Shown here one piece after another: positions 17,954 to 25,076 of a stretch of DNA of 39,676 nucleotides; within the stretch, counting starts at the first letter, position 1; each line of letters begins with the position of its first letter. The notes beneath the pieces are model-generated. The model was not told where the DNA came from. It searched no databases and saw only the letters and a program-made list of their open reading frames with translations. This DNA comes from an uncultured Paracoccaceae bacterium. Lineage in GTDB: Bacteria > Pseudomonadota > Alphaproteobacteria > Rhodobacterales > Rhodobacteraceae. The position numbers and the translations under genes were made by a program. Where the stretch lies: positions 1 through 39,676 of the forward strand of contig CAJJBH010000001.1 of assembly GCA_905182355.1 (NCBI GenBank), read 5' to 3'.

Positions 17954-18196
17954 TTAAGCGGGCGCTTTTGTGGTCAGGGCCAAGGCATGAAGTTCGCCGT
18001 GTGCACCGTCCATTTTGCCCTTCAAAGCTGCATAAACCGCGCGTTGTTGTTGAACGCGGTTTTGACCTTTAAAACTTTCGTCGATCACTTCGGCCGCATA
18101 GTGATTTCCGTCTCCTGCCAGATCGGTAATAGTGATCGATGCGGCTGGAAATGTTTCGCGGATCAAGTCTTCAATGTCTTTGGCCTGCATGGGCAT
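17954..18196 (-). CDS. BolA family protein
   Basis: 80 residues, size of the shorter BolA/IbaG class. It begins MPMQAKDIEDLIRETFPAAS, followed by ITITDLAGDGNHYAAEVIDE, where the GDGNHY loop carries a candidate cluster-ligand histidine, and ends QQRAVYAALKGKMDGAHGEL with the conserved invariant histidine near the end. A start at the second methionine (18190) is equally possible. Adjacent to grxD on the same strand, it probably forms the Grx4-BolA [2Fe-2S] complex that senses or traffics iron-sulfur clusters. It is more like IbaG than BolA1 because it is short, but the subtype is not certain. Confidence 0.9.
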   Translation of the reverse strand: MPMQAKDIEDLIRETFPAASITITDLAGDGNHYAAEVIDESFKGQNRVQQQRAVYAALKGKMDGAHGELHALALTTKAPA

Positions 18197-18384
18197 AGGG
18201 ATGCGCTCCGAGCGTGGGGAATTTATCGTTGCCTGACAGAGTTAGGGGTGCTTGGCTGCAAGCGCAAGCACCTGCACCTTATCTAGTACAACAAAGTGAT
18301 CCTTTGGCTCTGGTCATTGCGTGCTTGTAGGGTGAGTATCGTTCAACTCTTAGGCACGTTAAGATCAACGAATAGGGAACTTAG

Positions 18385-19353
18385 ATGGACTTGTTTGACG
18401 ACGCACCAGAACAGGCTTTGAAATGGCATCATTCGGGAAAAGGTGCCGCCCTTGCCACCGTGATCCAAACATGGGGCAGCGCCCCGCGCCGTGTTGGTGC
18501 GCAAATGGCAGTCTCTGGTGATGGCGAAATGCAGGGGTCCGTTTCAGGGGGCTGTATCGAAGGTGCCGTCGTGGTTGAGGCACTTGACGCGTTGGAGAAG
18601 GGAACCGCCCGTGTTCTGGAATACGGTATCAGTGACGGGGACGCGTTTGCCGTTGGTTTGGCCTGTGGTGGTACGATCAAGATTTATATTGAACCGATTG
18701 GAACCATCCTGCCTGTAAAGGTGTTAGAGGAACTGGTCGAGGCCCGCACAACCCGCGTTGGCGTCGCATATGAGGTGAACATTGCGACAGGCGCACGGCG
18801 TTTGGTGCATGATGGGTACAGTGAACGGTTTTCCAAAGATCGGTCAGGGTTTGAGGACGACGGCCAAACCTTTGTGGCTATTCACAACCCACCTTTAAGG
18901 CTGGCCATTGTGGGGGCGGTTCATATTGCCCAAGCTTTGATGCCAATGGCGCGGATTGCGGGGTTTGATCCTGTTGTGATTGATCCGCGCGGCGCGTTTG
19001 GTTCAAAAGCCCGTTTCCCAAACGAGACAATTCTTGAGGATTGGCCAGACGATGCGCTTGCAACTTACGGCCTTGATGCCCGCACCGCGCTGGTTTTGCT
19101 GACCCATGATCCAAAGCTGGATGATCCTGCTTTGCATTTAGGATTGCGGTCTAAATCGTTTTACATTGGGGCCTTAGGGTCAAAACGCACACATGCCAAA
19201 CGGATCGAACGGTTGCTGGAGGACGGCTTCATTCAAACCCAGATTGATCGTATTCATGGCCCAATTGGCTTGGATATAGGTGCGGCAAGTCCCCAAGAAA
19301 TTGCGGTCTCGATCCTGTCTGAAATGGTCCAAATCTTGCGCAAACTTTCGTGA
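18385..19353 (+). CDS. XdhC/CoxI family protein
   Basis: 322 residues with two domains. Residues about 10-110 form the XdhC_CoxI module: LATVIQTWGSAPRRVGAQMA, GSVSGGCIEGAVVVEA with the conserved cysteine, and LACGGTIKIYIEP with the second cysteine motif. Residues about 170-300 are the Rossmann-like XdhC_C domain, with LAIVGAVHIAQAL and FYIGALGSKRTHAKRIERL. XdhC proteins bind molybdopterin cofactor and insert the sulfurated form into xanthine dehydrogenase or CO-dehydrogenase-like enzymes. No such large subunit is in the window. The stop overlaps the start of a molybdopterin-binding protein (GTGA), so the pair works on one cofactor. Confidence 0.9.
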   Translation: MDLFDDAPEQALKWHHSGKGAALATVIQTWGSAPRRVGAQMAVSGDGEMQGSVSGGCIEGAVVVEALDALEKGTARVLEYGISDGDAFAVGLACGGTIKIYIEPIGTILPVKVLEELVEARTTRVGVAYEVNIATGARRLVHDGYSERFSKDRSGFEDDGQTFVAIHNPPLRLAIVGAVHIAQALMPMARIAGFDPVVIDPRGAFGSKARFPNETILEDWPDDALATYGLDARTALVLLTHDPKLDDPALHLGLRSKSFYIGALGSKRTHAKRIERLLEDGFIQTQIDRIHGPIGLDIGAASPQEIAVSILSEMVQILRKLS

Positions 19354-20381
19354 AGTTCGGGGAAATCTCAACACAGGATGCTGTTGGTACAATCCTTGCG
19401 CACAGCATGGAGGCCAGTAAACGCCCCTACGACATGCAGTTTTCCTACCGTGTGCCCAAGGGAACGGTTCTGACACAAACCCATATCGATGATCTGGAAA
19501 AAGAGGGGCATCTAACCCTTGTTGTGGCCCAGTTGGCCGTGGATGATGTTGAGGAAAACCAAGCAGCGCAAACCTTAGCCAATTCTTTTGCTCTGCATGC
19601 CGAAACTTTGGGATTGCGGGTTTCTGCTGCAGGTGCTGGTCGTGTGAACCTTTATGCATTGCACTGTGGTGTGGCTGTTTTGGACGTTGATGCCATTCAT
19701 TCCGTCAACGCGGTGGACCCGATGATTACGGTGGCAACAGTTGCGCCGTTTCATCGTTGTGACGCGGACACTATGATCGCCACAATCAAGATCATTGCCT
19801 ATGGCGTGCCCAGTCTATCGTTGGCAAAGGCGTGCGAGAAGGCCGCACACGCCATTCGCGTCATGCCACCCCAATACGCATCCGCGACCTTGATCGAGAC
19901 CCAAGTTGGGCGCAAAGAGCCAACTGAAAAGGGGCGCAACGCGCTGTTTGGGCGGTTGCAGCGCATGGGCATGATATTGGATGACCGTAAAATCACCCCG
20001 CACAGCACCGAACCGTTATCAAATGCGATAAAAAAGGCGGCTGGTGAAGTTATCTTTGTTTTGACGGCGTCTGCCACGTCTGATCCGATGGACGTGGGGC
20101 CACAAGCACTGTGCCAAGCGGGTGGGCATGTGATTGGGTTTGGGATGCCAGTTGATCCCGGGAACTTGTTGTTCTTCGGATACTTGGGTGACAAACCTGT
20201 GATTGGTTTGCCGGGGTGCGCACGTTCGCCGGCGTTAAACGGGGCGGATTGGGTGTTGGAACGCCTGATCTGTGGGATAAAGCTTACACAGGGGGACATC
20301 TCTGCGATGGGTGTTGGCGGATTGCTTAAAGAAATTCCGACCCGACCACAGCCGCGTGCTGCAGCAGTATCAAAGACATAA
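19350..20381 (+). CDS. Molybdopterin-binding protein (MoCF/MogA-like domain)
   Basis: 343 residues starting with GTG at 19350, which overlaps the XdhC-like stop by 4 bases (GTGA). The N-terminal half (VGTILAHSMEASKRPYDMQF, and LEKEGHLTLVVAQLAVDDVE) resembles the N-terminal domain of molybdopterin-binding proteins of the XdhC neighbourhood. The C-terminal half has EVIFVLTASATSDPMDVGPQ and KPVIGLPGCARSPALNGADW, typical of the MoaB/MogA/MoeA fold where the cofactor is handled. It is shorter than MoeA and probably acts on cofactor for the same CoxL/XdhA-type enzyme as its partner. Exact reaction unknown. Confidence 0.85.
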   Translation: MKFGEISTQDAVGTILAHSMEASKRPYDMQFSYRVPKGTVLTQTHIDDLEKEGHLTLVVAQLAVDDVEENQAAQTLANSFALHAETLGLRVSAAGAGRVNLYALHCGVAVLDVDAIHSVNAVDPMITVATVAPFHRCDADTMIATIKIIAYGVPSLSLAKACEKAAHAIRVMPPQYASATLIETQVGRKEPTEKGRNALFGRLQRMGMILDDRKITPHSTEPLSNAIKKAAGEVIFVLTASATSDPMDVGPQALCQAGGHVIGFGMPVDPGNLLFFGYLGDKPVIGLPGCARSPALNGADWVLERLICGIKLTQGDISAMGVGGLLKEIPTRPQPRAAAVSKT

Positions 20382-20404
20382 CTTTCTTATCTGGTCTGGC
20401 CATG

Positions 20405-20436
20405 AAAAAAGGCCGCACGGGTTAGGGTGCGGCCTT
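20405..20436 (-). terminator. Bidirectional hairpin, strongest as the infC terminator
   Basis: AAGGCCGCAC (20409-20418) pairs with GTGCGGCCTT (20427-20436) around an 8-nt loop. Read on the minus strand, the stem is followed by a run of six T beyond the stem, giving a textbook intrinsic terminator for infC. On the plus strand it would also end the molybdopterin operon. Confidence 0.85.
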
Positions 20437-20463
20437 CATAAATCGTTCTAGCAAAAAAAGTGC

Positions 20464-21015
20464 TTAGCCCCTAGATGGCAGCTGACCAATCAGCATAACC
20501 ATTTGGCGGCCTTCCATCTTTGGAAAGTTCTCTACTTTGCCGTGTTCTTTGGTGTCTTCTGCAACGCGTTCTAGCAATTCGCGACCAAGGTTAAGGTGCG
20601 CCATCTCGCGGCCACGAAAGCGAAGTGTTACTTTCACTTTGTCGCCGTTCTCAAGGAACTTGAATACGTTGCGCATTTTGACTTCGTAATCATTGGTGTC
20701 CGTGTTGGGACGGAATTTGACTTCCTTGATCTCAATGATCTTCTGTTTCTTACGGGCCTCGGACTCGCGCTTTTGCGTCTCGTACTTAAACTTGCCAAAA
20801 TCCATGATTTTACAAACAGGGGGATTGGCGTTTGGCGAGATTTCAACAAGATCAAGCCCAGCTTCTTCAGCCATGACCATTGCACGGGTTGGTGTTACAA
20901 CACCGACATTATCGCCGTCCGCGCCAATAAGGCGAATTTCGGGATTGCGGATTTTGTCGTTGATGCGTGGGCCAGTGTCACGTTGTGGCGGAGCGTTGTG
21001 AGGTCTGCGAGCGAT
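20464..21015 (-). CDS. infC: Translation initiation factor IF-3, non-AUG start
   Basis: 183 residues if initiated at ATC (21013-21015), or one more from the adjacent ATC at 21018. The mature start [20 protein letters not shown] is typical of alphaproteobacterial IF-3, followed by [34 protein letters not shown] and the C-terminal [18 protein letters not shown]-3 binds the 30S subunit, checks start codons and blocks premature 50S joining. The only in-frame ATG upstream is at 21090 and precedes the ribosome-binding site AAAGGA (21024-21029), so initiation must occur at a codon IF-3 normally discriminates against. This is the known autoregulatory logic of infC (AUU in E. coli). The gene stands alone, without rpmI/rplT behind it. 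Confidence 0.9.
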   Translation of the reverse strand: MARRPHNAPPQRDTGPRINDKIRNPEIRLIGADGDNVGVVTPTRAMVMAEEAGLDLVEISPNANPPVCKIMDFGKFKYETQKRESEARKKQKIIEIKEVKFRPNTDTNDYEVKMRNVFKFLENGDKVKVTLRFRGREMAHLNLGRELLERVAEDTKEHGKVENFPKMEGRQMVMLIGQLPSRG

Positions 21016-21214
21016 GATATTCGTCCTTTGGTAATTACACGGTTCTAGATTGACAAAGTAAACATGGGCGCGGGCCTCTGCAAGATGCAAAATCGGCTAT
21101 ACTGCGCCGAATTCACGTCTTTTCCCCCTTGCACCTTTCCTTTGGGACCCTCATTTGACACGACATAAGGCGCAAGGTCAAAACCTGCGTATGTAATACT
21201 GAGGGGACTATGTT

Positions 21215-21991
21215 ATGAAGAATCTATTGTGGATCGTTGTTGCTGCAGTAATCGCGGCTGGTGGCTATATGCTATATTCGGGCACTAGCCCAAAAGAATT
21301 GATGAATGATGCGGCTGAAGCCGTTAACGCACCAGCGGCGCTAGAAGCTGCATCTGATGCTGCTGGCGAAGCGGCTACAAAAGCAGCCGAAGAAGCACAG
21401 GCCGCAGTTGATGCAGCGAAAGAAGCCGCAGACGCAGCAGCTGCAAAGCTAGCTGAAGAGGCTGAAGCCGCAGCAACAGCCGCCAAAGAGGCCGCAGACG
21501 TAGCAGCTGCAAAGCTAGCTGAAGAAGCCCAAGCCGCAACACAAGCAGCAGAAGCCGCAGCCGCTAAGGCCGCTGAAGAAGCTCAGGCCGCAACAGATGC
21601 CGCGAAAGCAGCAGCAGATGAGGCAGCACAAGCAGCTGCCGACACAGCAGCAGCTGACGCCGTATCTGATACTGCAACTGCAGCAACCGACGCCGTTACA
21701 GACACAGCAACTTCTGTTGCTGATGCGGCAACAGAAACAGCGACAGCTGCGACTGACGCGGTAACAGAAACAGCAACAACAGAAGCCGCAACTGATACAG
21801 CGACTGATGGTATCGCTGATCTGCTATCTGTTGACGGTTTCAACTTGGATAAAGTATCCGAAATGATTGACGGTTCTGAAATTGGTGCATTCCAAAAGAC
21901 TGCGCTGAAAACAGCGTTGGACAAGGCCAAGGACAATCCTGAAGTTTTGGAAACTGTTTTGGCTAAGATCAAAGAAGCAATCGGCTTCTGA
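21215..21991 (+). CDS. Alanine-rich repeat protein with N-terminal membrane anchor
   Basis: 258 residues with GAGGGG before the start. A single hydrophobic helix at about 4-22 (LLWIVVAAVIAAGGYMLYSG) acts as a membrane anchor or uncleaved signal. Residues about 34-150 are alanine/glutamate/lysine-rich helical repeats of 11 and 22 residues, such as AADAAAAKLAEEAEAAATAA. A second low-complexity block, about 150-198, repeats ATDAVTDTATSVADAATET-like units. The last 60 residues, from about DGIADLLSVDGFNLDKVSEM, are non-repetitive, amphipathic and likely globular. The repeat resembles LEA-like or coiled spacer proteins, so it may bridge inner membrane and periplasm or protect membranes. No function is established, and the strong terminator at 22014 shows a single-gene transcript. 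Confidence 0.8.
   Translation: MKNLLWIVVAAVIAAGGYMLYSGTSPKELMNDAAEAVNAPAALEAASDAAGEAATKAAEEAQAAVDAAKEAADAAAAKLAEEAEAAATAAKEAADVAAAKLAEEAQAATQAAEAAAAKAAEEAQAATDAAKAAADEAAQAAADTAAADAVSDTATAATDAVTDTATSVADAATETATAATDAVTETATTEAATDTATDGIADLLSVDGFNLDKVSEMIDGSEIGAFQKTALKTALDKAKDNPEVLETVLAKIKEAIGF
21425..21556 (+). repeat. Two 66-bp tandem repeats within the alanine-rich gene
   Basis: 21425-21490 and 21491-21556 each encode a 22-residue (two 11-mers) alanine-rich unit. The core GCAGCTGCAAAGCTAGCTGA is identical in both; the rest has drifted. Weaker units continue downstream. Confidence 0.75.
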
Positions 21992-22013
21992 TCTACCCCA
22001 CATAAAACGACCC

Positions 22014-22043
22014 AAACCGCGCCTGTCATGGGCGCGGTTTTTT
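22014..22043 (+). terminator. Rho-independent terminator of the alanine-rich gene
   Basis: AAACCGCGCC (22014-22023) pairs with GGCGCGGTTT (22031-22040) around a 7-nt loop, followed by further T residues (TTTTTTC). Confidence 0.9.
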
Positions 22044-22094
22044 CTTGCCTGCTGCGGACCACTTGGCCAAACCCTCTTGCGAGAGAGATTAAAT

Positions 22095-22913
22095 ATGGCT
22101 AATTGGACCATTTCTAAAATGTCAGGTCATTGTGGTGCGACACTGACTGGTTTGTCTTTGAACGAGGCGACAACAGCTGAGTTGGAGGGGGTGAAGGACG
22201 CATTGTTCGCGCATGGTGTCGTTGTGTTGCCCGCGCAGTTCTTAACACCGCTGGCTCATGTCGCATTGGCCGAGTTCTTTGGTCAGATTGATATCAACCG
22301 GTTTTTCACACCAGTTGCGCAGTACCCGATGATTGCCGAAGTTCGGACTGCGGCAACCCAGAACGCGGTGATTGGGGGTACGTGGCACACGGATCATTCC
22401 TATGACCCGGCTCCTGCAATGTGTTCGATACTATCAGCCCAACAACTGCCCCCCTATGGTGGTGACACTCATTTCGCCTCAATGACAGAAGCGTATACGG
22501 GGTTGTCGGACGGGTTACGCGCAGCGTTGTCAGGCCTGAAGGCTTGGCATTCAGATGGCAGTTTTGGCGACAGCAAGGTCGGGTTGAAAAGCAAGGCAGA
22601 AGCATTTCGCGACCCTGCGTTGCATCCCGTTATTATATGTCACCCCGTAACCAGTGCGCCTGCAATTTATGTCAATGGGGATTTCACCACCCATTTCGAC
22701 GGGTGGACGATTGAGGAAAGCGCACCGCTGTTGGCGTATTTGTATCGTTTTGTGACACAACCGATTTTTACCTGCCGCGTTAAATGGCAGGCGGGAATGG
22801 TCGCTATTTGGGACAATCGTTTGGTACAGCATTACGCGACAGCAGATTACGCAGGACACGAACGCTTGATGCACAGGATTACGGTGCAGGGGGTACAGTT
22901 AGAAGGGCTTTAA
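22095..22913 (+). CDS. TauD/TfdA family Fe(II)/2-oxoglutarate dioxygenase
   Basis: 272 residues from the ATG at 22095; an earlier TTG at 22077 has a worse context. The HxD iron-binding motif is in GTWHTDHSYDPAPAMCSI, and the distal histidine with the 2-oxoglutarate-binding arginine is in AGHERLMHRITVQG. GGDTHFASMTEAYTGL and WDNRLVQHYATADYAG are further family stretches. Members hydroxylate taurine, sulfonates, 2,4-D or amine compounds to release them. Lying beside the sulfur-assimilation cluster, a sulfonate substrate is attractive, but it is convergent with fpr and not in that operon, so this is a guess. Confidence 0.88.
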   Translation: MANWTISKMSGHCGATLTGLSLNEATTAELEGVKDALFAHGVVVLPAQFLTPLAHVALAEFFGQIDINRFFTPVAQYPMIAEVRTAATQNAVIGGTWHTDHSYDPAPAMCSILSAQQLPPYGGDTHFASMTEAYTGLSDGLRAALSGLKAWHSDGSFGDSKVGLKSKAEAFRDPALHPVIICHPVTSAPAIYVNGDFTTHFDGWTIEESAPLLAYLYRFVTQPIFTCRVKWQAGMVAIWDNRLVQHYATADYAGHERLMHRITVQGVQLEGL

Positions 22914-22950
22914 AGGGTAAGTGAGGCTGGCCCGCGCCAGGGGACGCTCC

Positions 22951-22993
22951 CCCAAAGTTTATTTGGCAAGATGAATGCGGATCATACTTTGGG
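22951..22993. terminator. Terminator-like hairpin between the convergent dioxygenase and fpr genes
   Basis: CCCAAAGT (22951-22958) and ACTTTGGG (22986-22993) are perfect arms with a 27-nt loop containing TTTGGCAAGATGAATGCGG, a sequence type I recall as a recurrent intergenic motif in this family of bacteria. TATTTTT follows on the plus side. Confidence 0.5.
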
Positions 22994-23007
22994 AGGGCTA
23001 TTTTTGG

Positions 23008-23856
23008 TTAGCCGACGAAGGCTTTTTCTACGACGTAGTGTTTGGGATCAGAATTGGCACCTTCTTCAAGGCCAAAACCTTCAAGGATAACTTTGATATC
23101 TGTGTTGAGGCCCATAGAGCCGCAAACCATCGCACGGTCCGTATCAGCTAACATGCCATCGATCCCAAGGTCTTTGAACAGCGTCCCGTTTTCAAGCAAT
23201 GTGGTGATCCGGCCCATCTTGGCGCTTTGTTCGCGTGTGGTGGTTGGATAATAGCGGATTTTGGCCAAATTGTCTGGACCGATCAGCTCCTGCATCATCT
23301 CGTCTGATTGCAGGTCTTCGATCAACTTACGGCTATATTCTAATTCGGCCACGTCGCGACAAGTGTGAGTGATGATGATTTCGTCGTAGTCTTCGTAAGT
23401 TTGTGGTTCGCGCAGCAGGGACGCAAAAGGTGCAAAGCCTGTACCTGTTGAGAAGAACCAGATCCGCTTGCCGGGTAGAAGCGCGTCATGCACCAAGGTG
23501 CCGACTGGTTTGGGCCGCATAATGATTTCATCACCGACCTTGATGTGTTGCAAGCGCGAGGTCAGCGGACCATCTTGAACCTTGATCGAGTAAAACTCCA
23601 TCTCGTCATCCCAAGCAGGGGAGGCGATGGAATAAGCGCGCAAAAGCGGCTTTTGCTTGCCCGTTTCAGGATGTGGCTCACCCATCAGTCCGATCATCAC
23701 GAATTCACCAGAACGAAAGCGTAAAGTGGCAGGCCGCGTGACGCGGAATGAAAACAAATGATCTGTCCAATGGGTCACAGAGGTGACCATTTGGGCGTCT
23801 GGCAATGTAGGTGCTTTGGCTGCGGTTGTTGTGTTCACGGGTGTTTGCTCGGTCAT
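23008..23856 (-). CDS. fpr: Ferredoxin--NADP+ reductase
   Basis: 282 residues, FAD/NAD(P) two-domain fold of the bacterial FNR class. LRFRSGEFVMIGL and LLRAYSIASPAWDDEMEFYS contain the RxYS flavin motif, and VGTLVHDALLPGKRIWFFST, with TGTGFAPFASLLREPQ, forms the pyridine-nucleotide site. The C-terminus KHYVVEKAFVG is the short Fpr-type tail. It moves electrons between NADPH and ferredoxin or flavodoxin. It follows the sulfate-reduction genes on the same strand, behind a small hairpin, so it may feed the ferredoxin-type sulfite reductase encoded at 25066; both a shared transcript and a separate one are possible. Confidence 0.92.
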   Translation of the reverse strand: MTEQTPVNTTTAAKAPTLPDAQMVTSVTHWTDHLFSFRVTRPATLRFRSGEFVMIGLMGEPHPETGKQKPLLRAYSIASPAWDDEMEFYSIKVQDGPLTSRLQHIKVGDEIIMRPKPVGTLVHDALLPGKRIWFFSTGTGFAPFASLLREPQTYEDYDEIIITHTCRDVAELEYSRKLIEDLQSDEMMQELIGPDNLAKIRYYPTTTREQSAKMGRITTLLENGTLFKDLGIDGMLADTDRAMVCGSMGLNTDIKVILEGFGLEEGANSDPKHYVVEKAFVG

Positions 23857-23861
23857 AACTG

Positions 23862-23888
23862 AAAAATCGTAAGGTCTGATGCCTTACG
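23862..23888 (-). terminator. Hairpin with T-run between DUF934 and fpr
   Basis: On the minus strand CGTAAGG and CCTTACG form a 7-bp stem with a 7-nt loop and ATTTTTC follows. It ends about 12 bases before the fpr start codon. It could end the cys operon or act as an attenuator/5' hairpin regulating fpr. Confidence 0.6.
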
Positions 23889-23931
23889 CCTCTCGATCTA
23901 GGGAATGTTGTGGGTCTTGGAAAGAGGGCAA

Positions 23932-24336
23932 TCAGCCGCGCATGCGGGTCTGATAATCGTTGTCTTTCCAATCGGCGCGGAATTGCCATTGATCTTGTGG
24001 CTGGCGTGCCGCGAGGTCTTGGGTGATTTCGACCTCGTCAAAGCCGGTGCGCCGCACCATTGCATATTGATCGGAGATCACGTGACCACGCGCCCGTAGA
24101 CGACCCTTGTAGCCTGCCAAGCGCAACATGCGCGCAATCGTAAAACCGCGCCCGTCTGCAAAACTGGGAAAATCGATGCGGATCATTTGCAAGCTAGGTG
24201 TGATTGCGATGTCAGCAGGGTTCACGTCTGATGGCACATCAAGCGCGATCACGTCATTGGCGGCCTCGCCGTAAGGTGTGTAGCCCTTATCCCAAGTGTC
24301 GGCGGTAAAGCCAGCGTCTGTTACGAGTACTGTCAT
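23932..24336 (-). CDS. DUF934 protein, sulfur-assimilation operon
   Basis: 134 residues from the ATG at 24336, which has AGGAGAT before it and overlaps the cysH stop (ATGA). The chain contains LDVPSDVNPADIAITPSLQM, IRIDFPSFADGRGFTIARML and LRARGHVISDQYAMVRRTGF with DEVEI, the conserved core of COG3749/DUF934. DUF934 genes regularly follow cysI/cysH, but no biochemical role is established as far as I know. A role in assembling, or delivering electrons to, the reductases is inference. Its tail (WQFRADWKDNDYQTRMRG) is typical, and no cofactor motif is visible. Confidence 0.85.
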   Translation of the reverse strand: MTVLVTDAGFTADTWDKGYTPYGEAANDVIALDVPSDVNPADIAITPSLQMIRIDFPSFADGRGFTIARMLRLAGYKGRLRARGHVISDQYAMVRRTGFDEVEITQDLAARQPQDQWQFRADWKDNDYQTRMRG

Positions 24337-25076
24337 GTTGTATCTCCTGTTCGCACCATCTTGCCGTTCACAAAATGAATGCCACATTCTTCTTTTTCCG
24401 TCTCACGCCAACGACCTGCACGTGGGTCTTCACCTTCCGCAACAGGTGTCGTGCAGGGGGCGCAACCAATTGATGGATAGCCCTTTGCGACCAGTGGATG
24501 GCGCGGCAATTGCGTGTCCTTCATGAAGCGTGCGGTGTCTTGTGCGCTCCACAAAGCCAGTGGATTAACTTTAATGCGTGGTGTGTTATCTTCGACCTCA
24601 AACATATTTAGGCGGGCACGTGTGCCCGATTGATGGCGTTTGCGGCCCGAAATCCACCCGTCATAGTGGGACAGTGCCTTTTGCAAAGGTGCGGTTTTGC
24701 GCAAGGAACAACAGGCGTTGGGGTCGGTTTCGTGAAGCGTTCCGGCAGGGTCATGAAAGTCAGTGTTACCTGCTTTGATTACGTGAACATTCGTGAGCCC
24801 CAACATGTCAGCAACGCGTACTTGATATTCCAAGGTCTCGTCAAACAACATTTCGGTGTCGACAAACAACACAGGGGCATTGCGATCTACTTGGGCGATC
24901 AAACGCAGCAAAACCACTGAATCCGCACCAAAGCTAGAGACCATCGCCACCTTGCCAATTTCGCGGTAGACGGCTTTGATCACCTCGATCGCACCCGAAT
25001 GGGCAAAGCGTGCATTAAGCAACGCGGCCCGTCCGTCATTGCGGTAGGCCCTGTCAAATGTGCCATTATGCAGCAT
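24333..25076 (-). CDS. cysH: Phosphoadenylyl/adenylyl-sulfate reductase (CysH)
   Basis: 247 residues from the ATG at 25076, which lies inside the last codons of the sulfite reductase gene (11-bp overlap). The PP-loop motif VAMVSSFGADSVVLLRLIAQ and the substrate-binding ISGRKRHQSGTRA are present. Cysteine pairs CCSLRK and IGCAPCT would ligate a [4Fe-4S] cluster, and the C-terminal ECGIHF carries the catalytic cysteine. With the CC...CxxC set, it belongs to the iron-sulfur subgroup that usually reduces APS directly to sulfite, using thioredoxin. The longer upstream frame is not coding. Neighbours are the sulfite reductase upstream and DUF934 downstream. Confidence 0.93.
   Translation of the reverse strand: MLHNGTFDRAYRNDGRAALLNARFAHSGAIEVIKAVYREIGKVAMVSSFGADSVVLLRLIAQVDRNAPVLFVDTEMLFDETLEYQVRVADMLGLTNVHVIKAGNTDFHDPAGTLHETDPNACCSLRKTAPLQKALSHYDGWISGRKRHQSGTRARLNMFEVEDNTPRIKVNPLALWSAQDTARFMKDTQLPRHPLVAKGYPSIGCAPCTTPVAEGEDPRAGRWRETEKEECGIHFVNGKMVRTGDTT

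Noticed and set aside
21155-21183. Promoter starting with TTGACA before the alanine-rich gene
   Set aside because: The -35 box is perfect but the hexamer 17 bases later (TCAAAA) is poor, so I do not list it as a feature.
21215-21991. Claim that the alanine-rich protein is an antifreeze protein
   Set aside because: Alanine-rich helices occur in many unrelated proteins, and the regular threonine spacing of type I antifreeze helices is not seen.
21583-22062. Long antisense reading frame over the alanine-rich gene
   Set aside because: It is the mirror of GC-rich alanine codons (GCN/NGC), has no ribosome-binding site and a low-complexity Ala/Ser/Val product.
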